Below, one piece after another: positions 34,512 through 41,157 of a stretch of DNA of 64,000 nt. The notes beneath the pieces were generated by a model. The model saw nothing but the letters and a program-made list of their open reading frames with translations. It was not told the origin of the DNA and searched no databases. Numbering within the stretch: position 1 is the stretch's first letter; the number at the start of each line of letters is the position of its first letter. Source of the DNA: Enterobacter sp. SA187 (GTDB lineage: Bacteria > Pseudomonadota > Gammaproteobacteria > Enterobacterales > Enterobacteriaceae); the NCBI RefSeq assembly GCF_001888805.2, contig NZ_CP019113.1, forward strand, positions 2,294,001-2,358,000. Direction: 5' to 3'. A program made the position numbers and the translations under genes.

Positions 34512-34537
34512 TTATCGGCAGGCGGGAATTTTCTTTA
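34512..34537 (-). promoter_or_regulatory. sigma-28 (FliA) promoter of the flagellin gene
   Basis: Read leftward, TAAA (34537-34534) and a perfect GCCGATAA (34519-34512) are separated by 14 nt, against a consensus TAAA-N15-GCCGATAA. Transcription would start near 34505, giving a 5' leader of about 27 nt. It implies that this flagellin is expressed with the class 3 flagellar genes. Confidence 0.8.
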
Positions 34538-34627
34538 GGGACAAATTATGGCGTAGTGAAAGTTCTCGGGCGCTCAGGGCAAATTTCTGGTATTTACTGT
34601 GGGATAAGTCGTTTTTTATCAGGTTTT

Positions 34628-34668
34628 ATGCTGCTGGCCGCGACATTAAACGAAGCGGCCAGCAGCAT
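34628..34668. repeat. 14-bp perfect inverted repeat
   Basis: ATGCTGCTGGCCGC and GCGGCCAGCAGCAT flank a 13-nt loop. It lies between the end of the AI-2E-type permease gene (34701) and the flagellin promoter. Neither side carries a T-run in the right place, so it may end the permease mRNA by another mechanism or insulate the flagellin promoter. Confidence 0.6.
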
Positions 34669-34700
34669 TAACTGCGATCTACAAACTCTGGTAGGTGGGC

Positions 34701-35804
34701 TTACTGCTCGCGCCTGCCTTCCTCCATAAAGTCATCGTCCAGCTCGTCAACGTTGCCCTGATGATCTTTACCGGAGAGTAAATTCCAGCAGGCGATAAAG
34801 AGCGCGGCGATCAGCGGGCCGATCACAAAACCGTTGATGCCATAAATTTCCATGCCGCCGAGCGTGGTGATAAGGATCAGATAGTCCGGCATTTTGGTGT
34901 CTTTGCCGACCAGCAGCGGACGCAGCAGGTTATCCACCAGACCGACGATCACCACAAAGAAGCCGACAATAAAGAAGCCCTGCCACATCTGCCCGGTGGA
35001 GAAGAGGAAAATCGCCGCCGGAACCCAGACAATCGCCGAGCCTACTGCCGGGATCAGCGACAGGAACGCCATCAGCGCGCCCCACAGAATGCTGCCGTCG
35101 ATGCCGACAATGGAGAAGCCGATGCCGCCGAGCACGCCCTGGACCACGGCCACCACCACGGTGCCTTTTACCGTCGCCCGCGAAACGGTGGCGAATTTGG
35201 CGAATAGATGATGTTTAACGTAGCGGGAGAGGGGCAGCGCCTCCAGCGCCTGATGAACGATCACCGGGCCATCCTTCAGCAGGAAGAATAGCAGGTAGAG
35301 CATGACGCCAAAGCTGATGGTAAAGCCAAAGGTCCCCTTACCAATAATAAAGGCGCTGCCCGCCATATATTGCCCGCCCTTCAGCGCCACGCCGGAGAGC
35401 GCCTGCTGGATCTGTGTGGCGTTATTCAGTTCATGTTCCGCAAGGAAATTGCGCGCCCAGTCAGGCAGATGGCGCAGCAAATCGGCAATCACCACCGGGA
35501 ACTGGGTGTTGTTCTCCTGTAACTTGCGGTACACAACATTAATTTCAAAGGCCAGGGATGACAGGATGATGGCTAAGGGTGTGAAAACGATAAGGCAGAT
35601 GATTAAGACGGTGATAAGCGAGGCGATACCGTTTTTATCCGCCATCTTTTCGCGCAGCTTGTTCTTCAGCGGCTGGAAGATCACCGCGAGGATAGTGGCC
35701 CACAAAATCGCCGAGAAATAGGGCGACAGGACATCAAAAAACGCCAGCGTGACGACAAACAGGATCAGGATGAAAAATCCTTTCGTTAGTCCCTTAAATC
35801 TCAT
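34701..35804 (-). CDS. AI-2E family (PerM/YdiK-like) membrane protein
   Basis: 367 residues from ATG 35804 (MRFKGLTKGFFILI), with GGGAG 9-10 nt upstream; an open frame upstream of it has no SD. Seven to eight membrane helices are arranged as in the TqsA/PerM family: two at the N-terminus, a soluble segment (about 85-145), then LLKDGP and a helix-rich C-terminal half with the conserved VDNLLRPLLVGK. The tail is acidic. Members include the AI-2 exporter TqsA and antiporter-like proteins; the substrate is unknown here. Confidence 0.88.
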   Translation of the reverse strand: MRFKGLTKGFFILILFVVTLAFFDVLSPYFSAILWATILAVIFQPLKNKLREKMADKNGIASLITVLIICLIVFTPLAIILSSLAFEINVVYRKLQENNTQFPVVIADLLRHLPDWARNFLAEHELNNATQIQQALSGVALKGGQYMAGSAFIIGKGTFGFTISFGVMLYLLFFLLKDGPVIVHQALEALPLSRYVKHHLFAKFATVSRATVKGTVVVAVVQGVLGGIGFSIVGIDGSILWGALMAFLSLIPAVGSAIVWVPAAIFLFSTGQMWQGFFIVGFFVVIVGLVDNLLRPLLVGKDTKMPDYLILITTLGGMEIYGINGFVIGPLIAALFIACWNLLSGKDHQGNVDELDDDFMEEGRREQ

Positions 35805-35912
35805 AACTACAACTCCCGATATGCATTCTGTTTCCGAAATATAGAAGGTACTGGCGAGAATACAATAAAGCCTGGCTACGCTTAAAAAATCATTAGCCGC
35901 TGGAGTGTTGTT

Positions 35913-36458
35913 ATGCCGGAAATTTCTTACCCGAATGTCGAAGTGTTGCTGCTGGAGGCCCATGACTGGGTGCCGAACAATCCCCGCCTGCCGGTGCTGC
36001 TATATCGTGGCGTTTTCACGCCGGGCGCCCAGGCCATCGCCGATGTGGAACGGCTGTTTGCCGATAACGGCTGGCCGGCGCAGTGGGTGGACGGCATTTT
36101 CAATTATCACCATTACCACAGCGAAGCCCATGAAGTGCTGGCTTTCACGCAGGGGGAGGCGCAGGTCATGCTGGGCGGGCCTGGCGGGACCTTAGTCACC
36201 GTGCATGCGGGAGATATTGCGTTGCTGCCTGCCGGAACCGGGCACTGTAATAAAGGCAGCAGCGATGACTTTACGGTGGTGGGGGCATATCCGCCGGGAC
36301 AGAGTGCGGATATTTGTCGGGCTGCGCCGTCGCCGGAGATGCTGAAAAGCATTGCCACGACGCCGTTTCCGGCATGCGATCCGGTGTATGGCGCAAAAGG
36401 GCCTTTATTAAGTCACTGGCTGGGAAGCGAACGGGAAGATGCAAAGCAGGGAGGGTGA
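35913..36458 (+). CDS. cupin-domain protein (YjlB-like)
   Basis: 181 residues, a single cupin fold. The metal motif is NYHHYHSEAHEVLAFTQGEAQ, with several candidate His/Glu ligands, and the second cupin motif is LLPAGTGHCNKG. No signal peptide. Length and layout resemble B. subtilis YjlB, of unknown function. It is not part of an evident operon: the AI-2E gene is divergent and a 375-bp non-coding region follows. Confidence 0.85.
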   Translation: MPEISYPNVEVLLLEAHDWVPNNPRLPVLLYRGVFTPGAQAIADVERLFADNGWPAQWVDGIFNYHHYHSEAHEVLAFTQGEAQVMLGGPGGTLVTVHAGDIALLPAGTGHCNKGSSDDFTVVGAYPPGQSADICRAAPSPEMLKSIATTPFPACDPVYGAKGPLLSHWLGSEREDAKQGG

Positions 36459-36608
36459 GACGAAGAAAGTCGGTAAGGCGACATCGAATCCCCTACCGAC
36501 AAAAATTTCGTTCATCTGTAAACCGATGTTTCAAAAGCGGACAAATAGTAACCACCTCTGAAACCTGGAGCAAGTAAAACTTGATCGCCATCACTATATT
36601 TACATTAC

Positions 36609-36625
36609 CTTAAGAATACCTTAAG
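36609..36625 (+). promoter_or_regulatory. perfect PmrA (BasR) box
   Basis: CTTAAG-AATAC-CTTAAG is an exact match to the PmrA consensus YTTAAK-N5-YTTAAK. A looser second pair, ATTAAG-CAAAA-ATTAAA, follows at 36655-36671. The only downstream gene is the unknown one at 36834, about 210 bp away, so the two may form a PmrA-controlled unit with a long leader. An RcsAB-type site (TAAGAATA) is an alternative reading of part of it. The rest of 36459-36833 is AT-rich and shows no gene. Confidence 0.65.
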
Positions 36626-36833
36626 ACAGCAATCATTAGTGATGCTTATTTTGTATTAAGCAAAAATTAAACTTAATGATTATAAGACTATTTAGCTCTG
36701 CCGTTGCGCATGTAAATTGGCGTAATTTTCAGGTAATTATTCTCTGTAAAGTCCGAAAAAGAGGAATGGCTGACGCAGTTGGACTATAAAAATAATATGT
36801 GACAAAAAAAACAGACCCGCCTGAGGTACCGCT

Positions 36834-37265
36834 ATGCAAATAATTTATTTCAAAGCTGAATGCCCTTTTCCTGAACTTTTACCGTCGTCGCCCGTTTCCT
36901 TACAGGAAGTGATCCTCACCCGCGATGGTGAAATAATTTCAAGCTTCTCGGATTTAAAACTGAAAACATTGCCTTTTTATCTTTTTCATCTGGTTCCGAT
37001 TGGTTTTCGTAAAATTGAACATCAGGTAAGTGGCGCCAGCGACAGCCATTTGCAGTTCTCATCCGGCTATTTGCAAAGCGGAGAGTATCGGGTGGAAACG
37101 CCGGATGGCGATAAAACAATGCGTTATGATGCGCTGACCGCCTTGTGGAAGCCGGATGCGAATATCGAGCGTTATCTGACGACTAATGATTTCACTGCGG
37201 AAAATTACTGCATATTGCGACCGCTAAAATTATTTTATCGCAATCGCCGGGACATCATTTGCTGA
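36834..37265 (+). CDS. unknown 143-residue protein, possibly PmrA-regulated
   Basis: 143 residues with a usable SD (GAGG, 8 nt before ATG). Low GC compared with its neighbours. I recognise no family. There is no signal peptide or membrane helix; one hydrophobic/aromatic stretch (LPFYLFHLVPIGF, about 45-58) stands out, and the C-terminus is basic (LKLFYRNRRDIIC). The perfect PmrA box upstream hints at a role in the response to high iron, low pH or cationic peptides. Codon use and AT content suggest horizontal acquisition. Confidence 0.6.
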   Translation: MQIIYFKAECPFPELLPSSPVSLQEVILTRDGEIISSFSDLKLKTLPFYLFHLVPIGFRKIEHQVSGASDSHLQFSSGYLQSGEYRVETPDGDKTMRYDALTALWKPDANIERYLTTNDFTAENYCILRPLKLFYRNRRDIIC

Positions 37266-37573
37266 ATGGGATTAACCCTACTAAGCTCAGGTATCAGGTG
37301 CACGGATGTACCGACATTTTATTTTTGTGCCAGAGCCTTCAGCGTTAAAAATAACACCTCAAATAAGTGTTGCTTTCCCAAATCAGACGTGCGTTAATGG
37401 ATCAGTCGGTTTGATACGCAGACATTATCTCGGGTAGTTAACTAAAGCAGTCCTCATTTCTCAGTGTATCTTTGATACCTCTTCTTTGAGCCTCCACTTT
37501 TTAAGCGCTGATTAAACTCTGTATTTCAGACCATCTCTGGCCAAAAGGCCCACAGAAAAGGTTAAAATACTCA
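37266..37573. other. non-coding gap before the zinc-ribbon gene
   Basis: This 308-bp, moderately AT-rich stretch has no ORF with an SD on either strand and no tRNA. It must hold the promoter of the zinc-ribbon gene, but no clear -35/-10 pair stands out. Confidence 0.45.
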
Positions 37574-37765
37574 ATGACAACAACTTCTATGCACTTCACC
37601 TGTCCGCGTTGCCACGGTTCGCAGTACAGGACATCACCTTTTGACATGACCGAAAGCAACCCGTATGGCGCAAAATGTATATTTTGTAAATCAGCGATGA
37701 TGGCCAGAACGGTGGTTTATACGCCGGACGTTCATGCAGACAAACGCCTGGTCGGGGCGCGTTAA
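37574..37765 (+). CDS. small zinc-ribbon protein (YnfU-like)
   Basis: 63 residues with two zinc knuckles, CPRC (about 10-13) and CIFC (about 35-38), spaced as in a four-Cys zinc ribbon. It resembles the small YnfU-type proteins of enterobacteria, whose function is unknown. An SD (AAAAGG) lies upstream. Its last 4 bases overlap the end of the convergent diguanylate cyclase gene, and a rightward terminator follows within that gene. Confidence 0.7.
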   Translation: MTTTSMHFTCPRCHGSQYRTSPFDMTESNPYGAKCIFCKSAMMARTVVYTPDVHADKRLVGAR

Positions 37766-38538
37766 TCCCGACCCGAAGAGAGCCTTGCAGCGATGTGAGG
37801 CTTTTTTATGCCCGGACGAAAAAAATCCTCATGCAGCGCCACCCGGTTACGGCCACGCCTTTTCGCGTCATACAGCGCCGTATCCGCCGCCGAATAGAGG
37901 GTTTCAAAATCGCTATTACGCACCCCTAAACTGACGCCAAAGCTGGCGGTCACGTACCGATCCGGCAGACATTCCAGCGGCGAAGCGTTCAGTGATGCAT
38001 GCAGATAACCGGCGATCAGCATTGCCTCTTCAATGCGCGCGCGGGGCAGCAGGATCGTGAATTCTTCCCCGCCGACCCGCCCGATTGCGGCGTGATCCGG
38101 TAGCGCACGCCGCACCCGTGACACCAGCGAGCAGATCACCCGATCCCCGGTCGGATGGCCGTACTCATCGTTAATGCGCTTGAAATGATCGATATCCAGC
38201 AGGATCAGCGCCACGTCGCCGGTCAGCAGAGATTTATCGATCTGATTAATAATGGCGCTGCGGTTGTATACCGCGGTGAGCGGATCGTGCGTCGCTTCAT
38301 ATTCCAGCCTGGCCGCCAGCTTTTGCAGCTCCTCGTTGATGCGGGTTAACTCCCGCTCGGCGCGATCGCTGCGGGAGATGAGGCGGTAAGATTCACGGAT
38401 CAAACGCTGATAATGCTTCGCGATGGTCCACAGCTTTTCGCGGCAGACCTCCGCAGGCAGCTGCGCATTGGCGGCGGCGATCCGGGCGTCTTCCAGAACG
38501 TTATACTCTTCCTGAAAAAGCTCGTTAATATCTAGCAT
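37762..38538 (-). CDS. siaD: diguanylate cyclase, SiaD-like
   Basis: 258 residues: a helical N-terminal region (about 1-85, probably coiled coil for dimerisation and SiaC binding) and a GGDEF domain (about 85-245) with the active-site GGEEF (RVGGEEFT). No RxxD inhibitory site is found at the usual five residues before it. No membrane helix, so it is soluble. Position as the last gene of a phosphatase-kinase-SiaC-cyclase operon matches Pseudomonas aeruginosa siaABCD, where SiaC activates SiaD to make c-di-GMP. Start overlaps the siaC stop by 7 bp (ATGCTAG). Confidence 0.85.
   Translation of the reverse strand: MLDINELFQEEYNVLEDARIAAANAQLPAEVCREKLWTIAKHYQRLIRESYRLISRSDRAERELTRINEELQKLAARLEYEATHDPLTAVYNRSAIINQIDKSLLTGDVALILLDIDHFKRINDEYGHPTGDRVICSLVSRVRRALPDHAAIGRVGGEEFTILLPRARIEEAMLIAGYLHASLNASPLECLPDRYVTASFGVSLGVRNSDFETLYSAADTALYDAKRRGRNRVALHEDFFRPGIKKPHIAARLSSGRD
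37781..37807 (+). terminator. terminator of the zinc-ribbon gene, inside the siaD 3' end
   Basis: AGCCT and AGGCT form a 5-bp stem around a 12-nt loop, followed by TTTTTT. It would stop rightward transcripts 20 bp past the zinc-ribbon stop, and it lies within the coding 3' end of siaD on the other strand. Confidence 0.55.
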
Positions 38539-38948
38539 GCGCTCAGGTCCGCTTTTAAAAAGACGGCGATTGCCGGGAAATCCATGCTCACCTCCTGCCC
38601 AAACTCTTCCGAGATGTCATCGTCCGCGTCGTAATACCAGTGCAGCTCGCAGGCTGTTCCCTGCAGGGCGAAACCGTTCAGCAGTTCGAAAAACTCAAAC
38701 AGCAGTTTGGTGCTGGAGCTGTTGAAATAGCTGAGCGCCACATGCAGTTGCAAAGGCGCGGTATTGGCCGATTGTTCTCCCAGCCAGGTTTCCACCGCCA
38801 GCAATAGCGGGCGGAAAAAGGCCGCGGCGTTTTCCGGCCAGGATTCGCCTTTCAGCACCAGACGGCGGGCCGCGAAATCGAAATTCACTTCCGGGGTGGC
38901 AGGGGTGGCGGCCAGCACGATAGCAGGCGTCAGTGTCATATCAGTCAT
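38532..38948 (-). CDS. siaC: SiaC-like regulatory phosphoprotein (DUF1987)
   Basis: 138 residues. The central YFNSSSTKLLFEFFELL contains the Ser/Thr cluster corresponding to the phosphorylated Thr of P. aeruginosa SiaC, in an STAS-like fold. The EFGQEVS motif near the end also fits. In the family, unphosphorylated SiaC binds and activates the cyclase SiaD; SiaB phosphorylates it and SiaA removes the phosphate. ATG 38948 overlaps the siaB stop by 8 bp; ATG 38939 is an alternative start. Confidence 0.85.
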   Translation of the reverse strand: MTDMTLTPAIVLAATPATPEVNFDFAARRLVLKGESWPENAAAFFRPLLLAVETWLGEQSANTAPLQLHVALSYFNSSSTKLLFEFFELLNGFALQGTACELHWYYDADDDISEEFGQEVSMDFPAIAVFLKADLSAC

Positions 38949-39522
38949 GGGCGAAAGTGGCCTTAAGATGAAAAGCGGACAACGTGCTGGCCGCTAAAGG
39001 ATGGATGCGATATTCCAGCGGTTCGCTGGTCTCCCGCGCCATGGTCAACAATCCAATATTTGCGCCCTTACTGCTGGCAGGCGCTTCACTGCGTAAGCCT
39101 TCTTTCCAGGCCTGTTTAATTTCGGCCTGCGTCATGGTGCGCAGCACGTCGAGATTGTTTTGCAGTAAGGAAGAGGCTTCATGCCCGACCAGGTTGGCGG
39201 TCTCCAGATAATAGTTACCGGCATCGGTGTGAAAGCACAGCGAACCAAAACGCCGCTCATCAGCCCCGCAGCCAAGGTAGCGTTCATCGCAGGAGTAGCG
39301 CACGATGTTCTGGCCCATCTCGATAAATACCGAAAACAGACGGCGGCGTAGCGGCAGCGAGGCTTCATGTTTATCCAGCCACGCCCGTACCACATCGCCC
39401 ATCGACACAATGTGCGCCTGGGAAAAATAGCCGGTGTAAAACAGTTCGACGGCGCTTTGCCGTTGCAGACTAATCAGCGGCAGCAGCACCGCCTCTTTGG
39501 CCTGGAGGTCATTAAATTTCAT
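38941..39522 (-). CDS. siaB: SiaB-like kinase
   Basis: 193 residues from ATG 39522 (MKFNDLQAKEAVLLP), 8 nt after the siaA stop. The motif VFIEMGQNIVRYSC resembles the N-box of GHKL ATPases, and KGANIGLLTMARE matches the later glycine-containing ATP-lid region, as expected of a SiaB-type protein kinase. It should phosphorylate SiaC. An in-frame extension upstream overlaps siaA and is unlikely. Identification rests on operon context plus these motifs. Confidence 0.78.
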   Translation of the reverse strand: MKFNDLQAKEAVLLPLISLQRQSAVELFYTGYFSQAHIVSMGDVVRAWLDKHEASLPLRRRLFSVFIEMGQNIVRYSCDERYLGCGADERRFGSLCFHTDAGNYYLETANLVGHEASSLLQNNLDVLRTMTQAEIKQAWKEGLRSEAPASSKGANIGLLTMARETSEPLEYRIHPLAASTLSAFHLKATFAHD

Positions 39523-39530
39523 CTCATCAC

Positions 39531-40739
39531 TCACCAGCGAAAACCAAACCATGTAATGTCGTCCCGCGACAACTCCTGTCCCTGCCATGTCTGCAACGCC
39601 GAGCCCAGCGCGCGGGAGAGATCCTGCATCGGCAGGTGTCTTTCCTGCAGCAGAACCGACTGAATGCGTTTTTTGCCGAGCATAATGCCCCGCTCGCCGC
39701 CGATCTGATCGGTCAGCCCGTCGGTGACTATCAGCACCTGATCGCCCTTAACGAGCGGACGTTGATAGCGACGCCACTGGTGATCGGACGGCGTATCGCT
39801 GTAGCCCAGGCCTTTGCGATCTGCTTCCAGCACGCTGACTTCTTCCGCCTGCGCCCCCAGCACAAAGGCGTGCATTTGCGCGTTCGCCCATAACATCTGC
39901 GCATTCTGGTTATCGACATACAGGGCGATGGCATCACAGCCGTCGTTGGACTGGCTGAGATCGGCGCTGGGGTGCAGCTGGCTGAGCGTCTGTTTGATAT
40001 AGCGGTTGATGATGGCAAGCAGGCGCTCCGGCTCGTGCGGCGCGGCCAGGGTCTGCGCTTTTTCCAGCGCCGAGGCGAAGATAAAGGTCATAAAAGCGCC
40101 GGGGACGCCGTGGCCGGTACAGTCGGCGATCACCGCCAGCCAGCCCTGTTCATCACGACGGAATGCATAAATATCGCCGCCCACGCAGTCGCGCGGCTGC
40201 CAGAACAGGCACCAGTCGTTAAGGGTTTCCTCAATGCTCTGCCGTGAACGGGAAAGCATCGACTCCTGGATCACCCGCGCATATTCAATGCTCTGCATAA
40301 TCTGAAAATGCTGTTTGGCCTGTAAATCTGACACGGTTTTGATGAGATCGATGCCCAGCCCGATGCCGATGTACTGCCCGTCTTCCGTCAGGATAAAGCC
40401 TTCCGTCACCGCTTTATCGCCGGTTTCCACCACCTGGCCTGCCAGAAACTCCAGCCCGGCGCTGGCCTCGACGATCAGCGGCGTCTTATCCATAAACGCA
40501 ATACAGCTTTTTTGATCGTAAAGCTCATGAAAGAACGGGCGGCTCATCTGTGAGAGAAAAATATGGCGATTGATCATGCCGACCGGGCGATTATTTTCCA
40601 GCACCGGCAGGCCAATCAAAGACTTATGTTCGTTAAACAGCGCCATCACCCGCAGATTGGTGGAATCGGGTGTGACATGTGGAACGTCAATACGCAACAT
40701 TCCTGCGTTAAGCTGTCGGGAGGAAAGAGGAATATCCAT
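39531..40739 (-). CDS. siaA: SiaA-like PP2C phosphatase with N-terminal CBS pair
   Basis: 402 residues from ATG 40739 (MDIPLSSRQ). Residues about 15-150 look like a CBS-domain pair (LIGLPVLENNRPVGMINR, then GFILTEDGQYIGIGLGIDL), and about 175-400 form a SpoIIE/PP2C phosphatase (GGDIYAF, ADCTGHGVPGAFMT, TDGLTDQIGG and RDDITWFGF). P. aeruginosa SiaA instead has membrane helices and a HAMP domain. So the input here is probably a cytoplasmic nucleotide or other CBS ligand. It should dephosphorylate SiaC. First gene of the operon; a Fur-like box lies 22 bp upstream. Confidence 0.82.
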   Translation of the reverse strand: MDIPLSSRQLNAGMLRIDVPHVTPDSTNLRVMALFNEHKSLIGLPVLENNRPVGMINRHIFLSQMSRPFFHELYDQKSCIAFMDKTPLIVEASAGLEFLAGQVVETGDKAVTEGFILTEDGQYIGIGLGIDLIKTVSDLQAKQHFQIMQSIEYARVIQESMLSRSRQSIEETLNDWCLFWQPRDCVGGDIYAFRRDEQGWLAVIADCTGHGVPGAFMTFIFASALEKAQTLAAPHEPERLLAIINRYIKQTLSQLHPSADLSQSNDGCDAIALYVDNQNAQMLWANAQMHAFVLGAQAEEVSVLEADRKGLGYSDTPSDHQWRRYQRPLVKGDQVLIVTDGLTDQIGGERGIMLGKKRIQSVLLQERHLPMQDLSRALGSALQTWQGQELSRDDITWFGFRW

Positions 40740-40760
40740 GAAAATCCGCGTGTTCCCTGA

Positions 40761-40773
40761 GATAAGAATTATC
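40761..40773 (-). promoter_or_regulatory. candidate Fur box before siaA
   Basis: GATAAGAATTATC matches the 13-bp Fur core GATAAT-N-ATTATC at 11 of 12 fixed positions. On the minus strand it includes GATAAT, a possible -10 box for siaA; no convincing -35 is seen at 17-18 nt. It lies between the small-RNA terminator and the siaA start. If real, iron-loaded Fur would repress the sia operon. Confidence 0.55.
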
Positions 40774-40838
40774 TGAATCCTACAGGGCATGTATGACGGT
40801 TTTATTTCAGTGACAGGGCAGCGGTGGGGCGTTTGCGC

Positions 40839-40932
40839 AAAAAAAAGCCCGCACAAGGCGGGCAACATAATACTGGAAGCAATGTGAGCAATGTCGTGCT
40901 GAATACCTGAGTGTTTTGCTCAACTATTCAGT
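40839..40932 (-). ncRNA. RyhB-family small regulatory RNA
   Basis: About 94 nt, transcribed leftward. It contains (40900-40868) 33 nt matching the core of E. coli RyhB as I recall it, including the pairing seed CGACATTGCTCACATTGC. Upstream of the core CTGAATA and TATTCAG (40931-40925 with 40905-40899) make a 5' stem-loop. It ends in a terminator, GCCCGC-CTTGT-GCGGGC followed by eight T (40863-40839), as Hfq-dependent RNAs do. A promoter with a Fur box lies just upstream. RyhB represses mRNAs of iron-using proteins. E. coli ryhB lies elsewhere (yhhX-yhhY), so this is a relocated copy or a paralogue. Confidence 0.9.
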
Positions 40933-40939
40933 AATGAGA

Positions 40940-40968
40940 AAGATAATCCTTATCATCTGAACTATCAA
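40940..40968 (-). promoter_or_regulatory. promoter and Fur box of the RyhB-like RNA
   Basis: Read leftward: -35 TTGATA (40968-40963), a 17-nt spacer and -10 TATCTT (40945-40940). Between and over these lies TGATAAG-G-ATTATCT (40955-40941), matching the Fur 7-1-7 consensus TGATAATNATTATCA at 12 of 14 positions. Expected behaviour is strong repression with iron and expression on starvation. The start is probably A at 40932. Confidence 0.85.
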
Positions 40969-41053
40969 CCCCTTCTTTATTGCGGATTTTTTCCGGAGGT
41001 TTTGCCGCCTGTTACCGCTGCTGACAATTCGTTAAGGATTGTGGCAAATGATC

Positions 41054-41086
41054 TTGCTTGCAGAAACATAATGCGTATAGTTCTCA
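41054..41086 (+). promoter_or_regulatory. candidate promoter with Fur-like site for the siderophore module
   Basis: TTGCTT (41054-41059), a 16-nt spacer and TATAGT (41076-41081) form a possible sigma-70 promoter. TGCGTATAGTTCTCA (41072-41086) overlaps the -10 and matches the Fur 7-1-7 consensus at about 9 of 14 positions, a weaker site than that of the small RNA. Confidence 0.5.
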
Positions 41087-41157
41087 TTCTCTTTATTGTT
41101 ATGGCGCATGAGCGCTACCTCCCTGACTATTCGCATTGAAGGCAAAGGATTTTCCAC

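Noticed and set aside
36459..36833. Hidden gene or IS remnant in the AT-rich gap after the cupin gene
   Set aside because: No open frame with an SD and no inverted terminal repeats; only the PmrA-type repeats stand out.
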